Assembly (NCBI GenBank): GCA_016302965.1 | Contig: JAEDMP010000089.1 | Location: forward strand, 1 to 8,658 | Reading direction: 5' to 3' | DNA length: 8,658 bases | Source of the DNA: Bacteroidaceae bacterium | GTDB taxonomy: Bacteria; Bacteroidota; Bacteroidia; Bacteroidales; Bacteroidaceae | Shown: piece after piece, positions 6,069 to 8,658 of the stretch | Position numbering within the stretch: the first letter of the stretch is position 1 | Layout: every line of letters begins with the position of its first letter | Notes under the pieces: generated by a model | What the model saw: only the letters and a program-made list of their open reading frames with translations | The model's database searches: none | Told to the model about the DNA's origin: nothing | Translations under genes and position numbers: made by a program

Positions 6069-8435
6069 ATGATTCGAAAAACGTTTGTCAGATACCGAAA
6101 AACAATCCTTGCCACCACAGCCTTTTTGGCTGCGGTGGCATTGGTCGTTATGTACACCGGCTGGCGGCAAAAGGCCCGGGAGACCCGGGAGCGGCCCCAC
6201 GTGCTGGTGCTTTTCTCGCAGAGTGACTTCCGATACCGTTTCTCCGGCTTCCCCGAAGCAATAGAGGAGGCCTTCAGCCGGATAGACATCGATACCGACC
6301 TCACCATCTCCTTCCTCGGCAGTGAGCAATGGAACGAAGAGCAGGAGATAGAGCGGTGCCGCACCATCATCACGGAGGCCGACCAACAGAAACCGCTCAG
6401 CCTCCTCGTCACCATCGGCGACGAAGCCACCTACTCCTCCCTCATGACAGGGCTGGAAATCGTGAAGCGGGTGCCCATCGTCTTCGCCAACGTGATGTAC
6501 CCCAACATGAAACTCATCAGCAAGCAGGACAACATCACGGGATTCAGCGATGCCGCCGACGTCAAGACCAATATCCTTCTGGCAGAGAAACTGACGGGAC
6601 GGCGCGTCACCTTCACCGAACTCGACCAGACGTATCTCGACAGACAGACCCGCCAACTCATCAACCAGCAACTCAAGGGAACCATCATCATCAACAACCT
6701 CGACTGGTCGAAGAGCGTCCAGGACCTCATGACCGTCTATCATGACCGCTTCTCCATCACCGGTCTCTCGCTGCGCGACCTGAACTCGAACGTGAAGCAG
6801 GGCGAGGTGCTCAGCAAGAAAGGAACCGAAAACGTGGTGAGGGTGCTGCGCTGCTTCAAGGACTTAATCTATATCCAACTAAAGAACGATGCAGCCATGG
6901 TGAAGATGGTGCGCTGGAGCAACAACTACCCGATGATTACGGGCACCATGCACAACTTCGGCGGTGAGGGTTCGCCCTATATCGGAGGCTATTTCGCCTC
7001 GGCAGAACAGATGGCCCAGGATGCAGCCAGCAGCGTGAAGAAGGTGCTGAAAGGGACGAAACCCAAGGATATCCCGATTACGGAATCCCGAAAGGATTAC
7101 TATTTCGACTGGCAGGTAGGCAAAATCTTCGGCTTCACCGTCGACAATCTGCCCCAGGGCTTCCACATCGTGAACATGCCCTGGCGCGACCGCCATCCCA
7201 CCCTCTACCTCCTGTTCATCTATCTCACGGCGATAACCATCATCGCCACCATCATCATCCTCTCCCACCTCTACTGGGCCGAGCGCAAACGCAAGCGGGC
7301 CGCGATGAAGATAGCCGAACGCGAGAACACGCTCTACAACATGGCGGTGCAGGACAACCAGACCTTTGCCTGGGAGCGCATCGGCAGAACCATCTATCTG
7401 AGCAATGCCTTCTGGGAATACTTCGGACAGGAGCCACACACCATCACCGTAGATGACTTCCGTGACATGCTCCATCCCGACAGCCGCCCCTACTATGACA
7501 AGGGACTGAATATTGTGGGCGAAGGCGGACTCTTCGCCACCGAGGTGCAGGCCGACTTCAGCGGTGACGGCCGTTATCTTTGGTACAAAATCAAGGGCAA
7601 GGCATCGACCAGCAACGAGAAGAGTTCCTACGGCATGCTTACCAACGTGGAGGACTACAAGGCCCGCGAGAGGGAACTGGTGGAATCACGGAAACTGGCC
7701 GAAGAGGCTACGCTCAAGGAGTCGTTCCTCGCCAACATGAGCCACGAGATACGCACACCGCTCAACGCCATCGTGGGATTCTCGAACCTGCTGCTCACGC
7801 CCGACAACGACTTCACCGACGAGGACAAGGAGATGTTCCGCGAGACCATCAACAAGAACAACGACCTGCTGCTGAAACTCATCAACGACATCCTCGACCT
7901 CTCCCGCATGGAGTCGGGCGAGATGGAGTTCATCATCAAGCCCTGCTCGGTAAGCAGCCTCATGACCCAACTGCGAAACACCTTCACCGTGCAGTTGCCC
8001 CAACATCTCGAGTTCCGCTACACCGAGGGTGCTCGCGACGTGGAGGTGCAAGTAGACGAGAACCGTCTGCGCCAGGTCGTCAGCAACTTCCTCACGAATG
8101 CGGGCAAGTTTACCCGCGAAGGCTCCATCACCCTCGGATGGGAGGTGTATGAGGAGCGTAACAAGGTGGAACTGTATGTGGAGGACACGGGCATCGGCCT
8201 CTCTGAGGATGACCGCAAGATGGTGTTCAGCCGCTTCTACAAGAAGAACGAGTTTGCCCAAGGCACAGGTCTCGGGCTCTCCATCTGCAAGGCCATTGTC
8301 ATCCGCCTCGGCGGCAGCATCAAGGTGAAGTCGGAACTGGGCAAGGGAAGCCGCTTCTCCGTTTGGTTGCCCATAGGTGGCAGTGGGGGGGTAATCTTTC
8401 ATCAAGCCCCCAAGAACACGACCGTCTCTTCGTAG
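6069..8435 (+). CDS. Membrane sensor histidine kinase, paralogue of HK1, coupled to the TonB receptor (HK2)
   Basis: Sensor kinase of 788 residues with the same architecture as HK1. It has an N-terminal anchor (about 13-32) and a periplasmic ABC-substrate-binding-like domain with GDEATYS (117-123), NFGGE (296-300) and DYYFDWQV (343-350). A membrane helix (379-403), PAS-like domain (about 415-535), HisKA with phosphoacceptor His559, and HATPase_c with Asn673 and Asn677, DTGIG (from Asp706) and GTGLGL (732-737) follow. Catalytic residues are intact, and there is no receiver or DNA-binding domain. The ATG lies 2 nt after the receptor's TGA (6064-6066), with no room for a promoter, so translation is probably coupled. 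This ties its sensing role to the receptor's cargo (inference). The sensor domain differs much more from HK1 than the kinase core does. Oddity: after HATPase_c it has a tail rich in Gly, then VIFHQAPKNTTVSS, encoded past a run of seven Gs; one G fewer would place a TAA immediately. The ligand and cognate regulator are unknown. Confidence 0.92.
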   Translation: MIRKTFVRYRKTILATTAFLAAVALVVMYTGWRQKARETRERPHVLVLFSQSDFRYRFSGFPEAIEEAFSRIDIDTDLTISFLGSEQWNEEQEIERCRTIITEADQQKPLSLLVTIGDEATYSSLMTGLEIVKRVPIVFANVMYPNMKLISKQDNITGFSDAADVKTNILLAEKLTGRRVTFTELDQTYLDRQTRQLINQQLKGTIIINNLDWSKSVQDLMTVYHDRFSITGLSLRDLNSNVKQGEVLSKKGTENVVRVLRCFKDLIYIQLKNDAAMVKMVRWSNNYPMITGTMHNFGGEGSPYIGGYFASAEQMAQDAASSVKKVLKGTKPKDIPITESRKDYYFDWQVGKIFGFTVDNLPQGFHIVNMPWRDRHPTLYLLFIYLTAITIIATIIILSHLYWAERKRKRAAMKIAERENTLYNMAVQDNQTFAWERIGRTIYLSNAFWEYFGQEPHTITVDDFRDMLHPDSRPYYDKGLNIVGEGGLFATEVQADFSGDGRYLWYKIKGKASTSNEKSSYGMLTNVEDYKARERELVESRKLAEEATLKESFLANMSHEIRTPLNAIVGFSNLLLTPDNDFTDEDKEMFRETINKNNDLLLKLINDILDLSRMESGEMEFIIKPCSVSSLMTQLRNTFTVQLPQHLEFRYTEGARDVEVQVDENRLRQVVSNFLTNAGKFTREGSITLGWEVYEERNKVELYVEDTGIGLSEDDRKMVFSRFYKKNEFAQGTGLGLSICKAIVIRLGGSIKVKSELGKGSRFSVWLPIGGSGGVIFHQAPKNTTVSS
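8384..8395 (+). repeat. G7 homopolymer tract at the 3' end of HK2
   Basis: TGGGGGGGTAAT at 8384-8395 lies in the last 50 bases of HK2. In the present frame it reads Gly-Gly-Val-Ile and translation runs on 14 more codons to a TAG at 8433-8435. Losing one G would give Ser-Gly-Gly followed directly by TAA, removing the tail. The same 12 bases occur at 22-33, upstream of the HK1 promoter, where they are not in a long ORF. These are the only G7 runs I found in the window. Confidence 0.6.
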
Positions 8436-8491
8436 TGAATCACGCAAAAAACAGCATCATGTGTAAATAATCGTCCAACTGCGTTTTTACG

Positions 8492-8557
8492 GTACGCCGG
8501 TAGGCGCACTGCAGTACGCCAACTGGAAAACTGGAGTGCGCCAACTGGCGCACTATG
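8492..8557. repeat. Intergenic repeat cluster with 22-nt period
   Basis: Three consecutive 22-nt units start at 8492, 8514 and 8536, each opening with GTRCGCC (GTACGCC, GTACGCC, GTGCGCC). Units two and three continue with AACTGG, and units one and three share GGCGCACT at the same offset (8503-8510 and 8547-8554). Related pieces flank it: CCAACTGCG at 8475-8483 and the inverted CAGTTGCGC at 8564-8572. The units abut, so there are no spacers and this is not CRISPR. It resembles a small palindromic intergenic repeat family, which is inference. Confidence 0.6.
8535..8554. repeat. Near-perfect GC-rich inverted repeat (hairpin)
   Basis: AGTGCGCCA (8535-8543) and TGGCGCACT (8546-8554) are exact inverted repeats separated by AC. 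As RNA this would form a strong stem of about 8 bp with a tight loop just after HK2. There is no T-tract behind it, so it is not a classic intrinsic terminator, but it could stabilise the 3' end of the operon mRNA or assist termination. The GGCGCAC at 8503-8509 could pair with the same arm and form an alternative fold. Confidence 0.55.
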
Positions 8558-8607
8558 AGCATCCAGTTGCGCTGTTGATGATTTCAGCCCTCCATTCACG
8601 TTGTTTT

Positions 8608-8658
8608 ATGAAGGCTTACATGATGGCTTCCCATCCTCCTATGACCCGGAGACGAGAA
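8608..8658 (+). CDS. Possible start of a downstream gene, cut by the window edge
   Basis: An ATG at 8608 opens a frame of 17 codons that is still open at the last base, reading MKAYMMASHPPMTRRRE. In-frame ATGs also occur at 8620, 8623 and 8641, so even if real the start is ambiguous. No promoter, membrane segment or family motif is visible and I do not recognise the product. It may equally be non-coding sequence. Confidence 0.15.
   Translation, partial: MKAYMMASHPPMTRRRE

Noticed and set aside
8423..8456. Intrinsic terminator just after the HK2 stop
   Set aside because: Only a 4-bp GTGA/TCAC stem is present and it is followed by As, not Ts, on the coding strand.
8492..8557. CRISPR array
   Set aside because: Units abut at 22 nt with no unique spacers between them and no cas genes nearby.
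8402..8599. Minus-strand 65-codon frame across the end of HK2 and the repeat cluster
   Set aside because: It begins with a non-ATG codon, and most of its translation comes from the 22-nt repeats and the antisense of HK2's end. No domain or promoter supports it.
1..8658. Transfer RNA, ribosomal RNA, insertion sequence or integrase site
   Set aside because: No cloverleaf, rRNA-like stretch, transposase motif or terminal inverted repeats with target duplications were seen.

Overview
The window looks like chromosome of a Bacteroidetes bacterium, most likely Prevotellaceae (Prevotella, Segatella or a relative). This rests on promoters of the Bacteroidetes sigma-ABfr type (TAnnTTTG boxes), A/T-rich starts without Shine-Dalgarno sequences, a large TonB-dependent receptor with an N-terminal carboxypeptidase-regulatory-like domain, and membrane kinases of a style common in that group. 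The genes are GC-rich with many C-ending codons, while the gaps are clearly A/T-rich. Genus assignment is inference.

Layout, all on the + strand. (1) A promoter at about 33-65 drives a sensor histidine kinase, here called HK1 (101-2419). It ends in a hairpin terminator that contains its own stop codon. (2) A 245-bp A/T-rich gap (2420-2664) holds an imperfect tandem repeat, a perfect 14-bp palindrome, a good Bacteroidetes promoter and a leader of about 120 nt. (3) A SusD-less, Oar-like TonB-dependent receptor follows (2665-6066). (4) Two bases later comes a second sensor histidine kinase, HK2 (6069-8435), paralogous to HK1 along its whole length. (5) The last 223 bp carry a G7 tract at the end of HK2, a cluster of 22-nt-period repeats with hairpins, and possibly the first codons of a further gene.

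Both kinases share one architecture: an N-terminal membrane anchor, a periplasmic domain of about 340 residues resembling ABC-type substrate-binding proteins, a second membrane helix, a PAS-like domain, a HisKA phosphoacceptor domain and an HATPase_c domain. Neither has a receiver or DNA-binding domain, and no response regulator is in the window. The periplasmic halves have diverged, while the kinase cores are about three quarters identical by hand alignment and include a 53-bp stretch of perfect DNA identity.

The most interesting reading, which is a hypothesis, is an outer-membrane 'import (or export) and sense' module. The receptor moves a ligand across the outer membrane, and the co-translated HK2 reads that ligand, or a product of it, in the periplasm. 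HK1, made from its own promoter, senses a related or competing ligand. Nearly identical cores suggest that both kinases feed the same response regulator encoded elsewhere, and might form mixed dimers. The palindrome next to the receptor promoter is a candidate site for that regulator.
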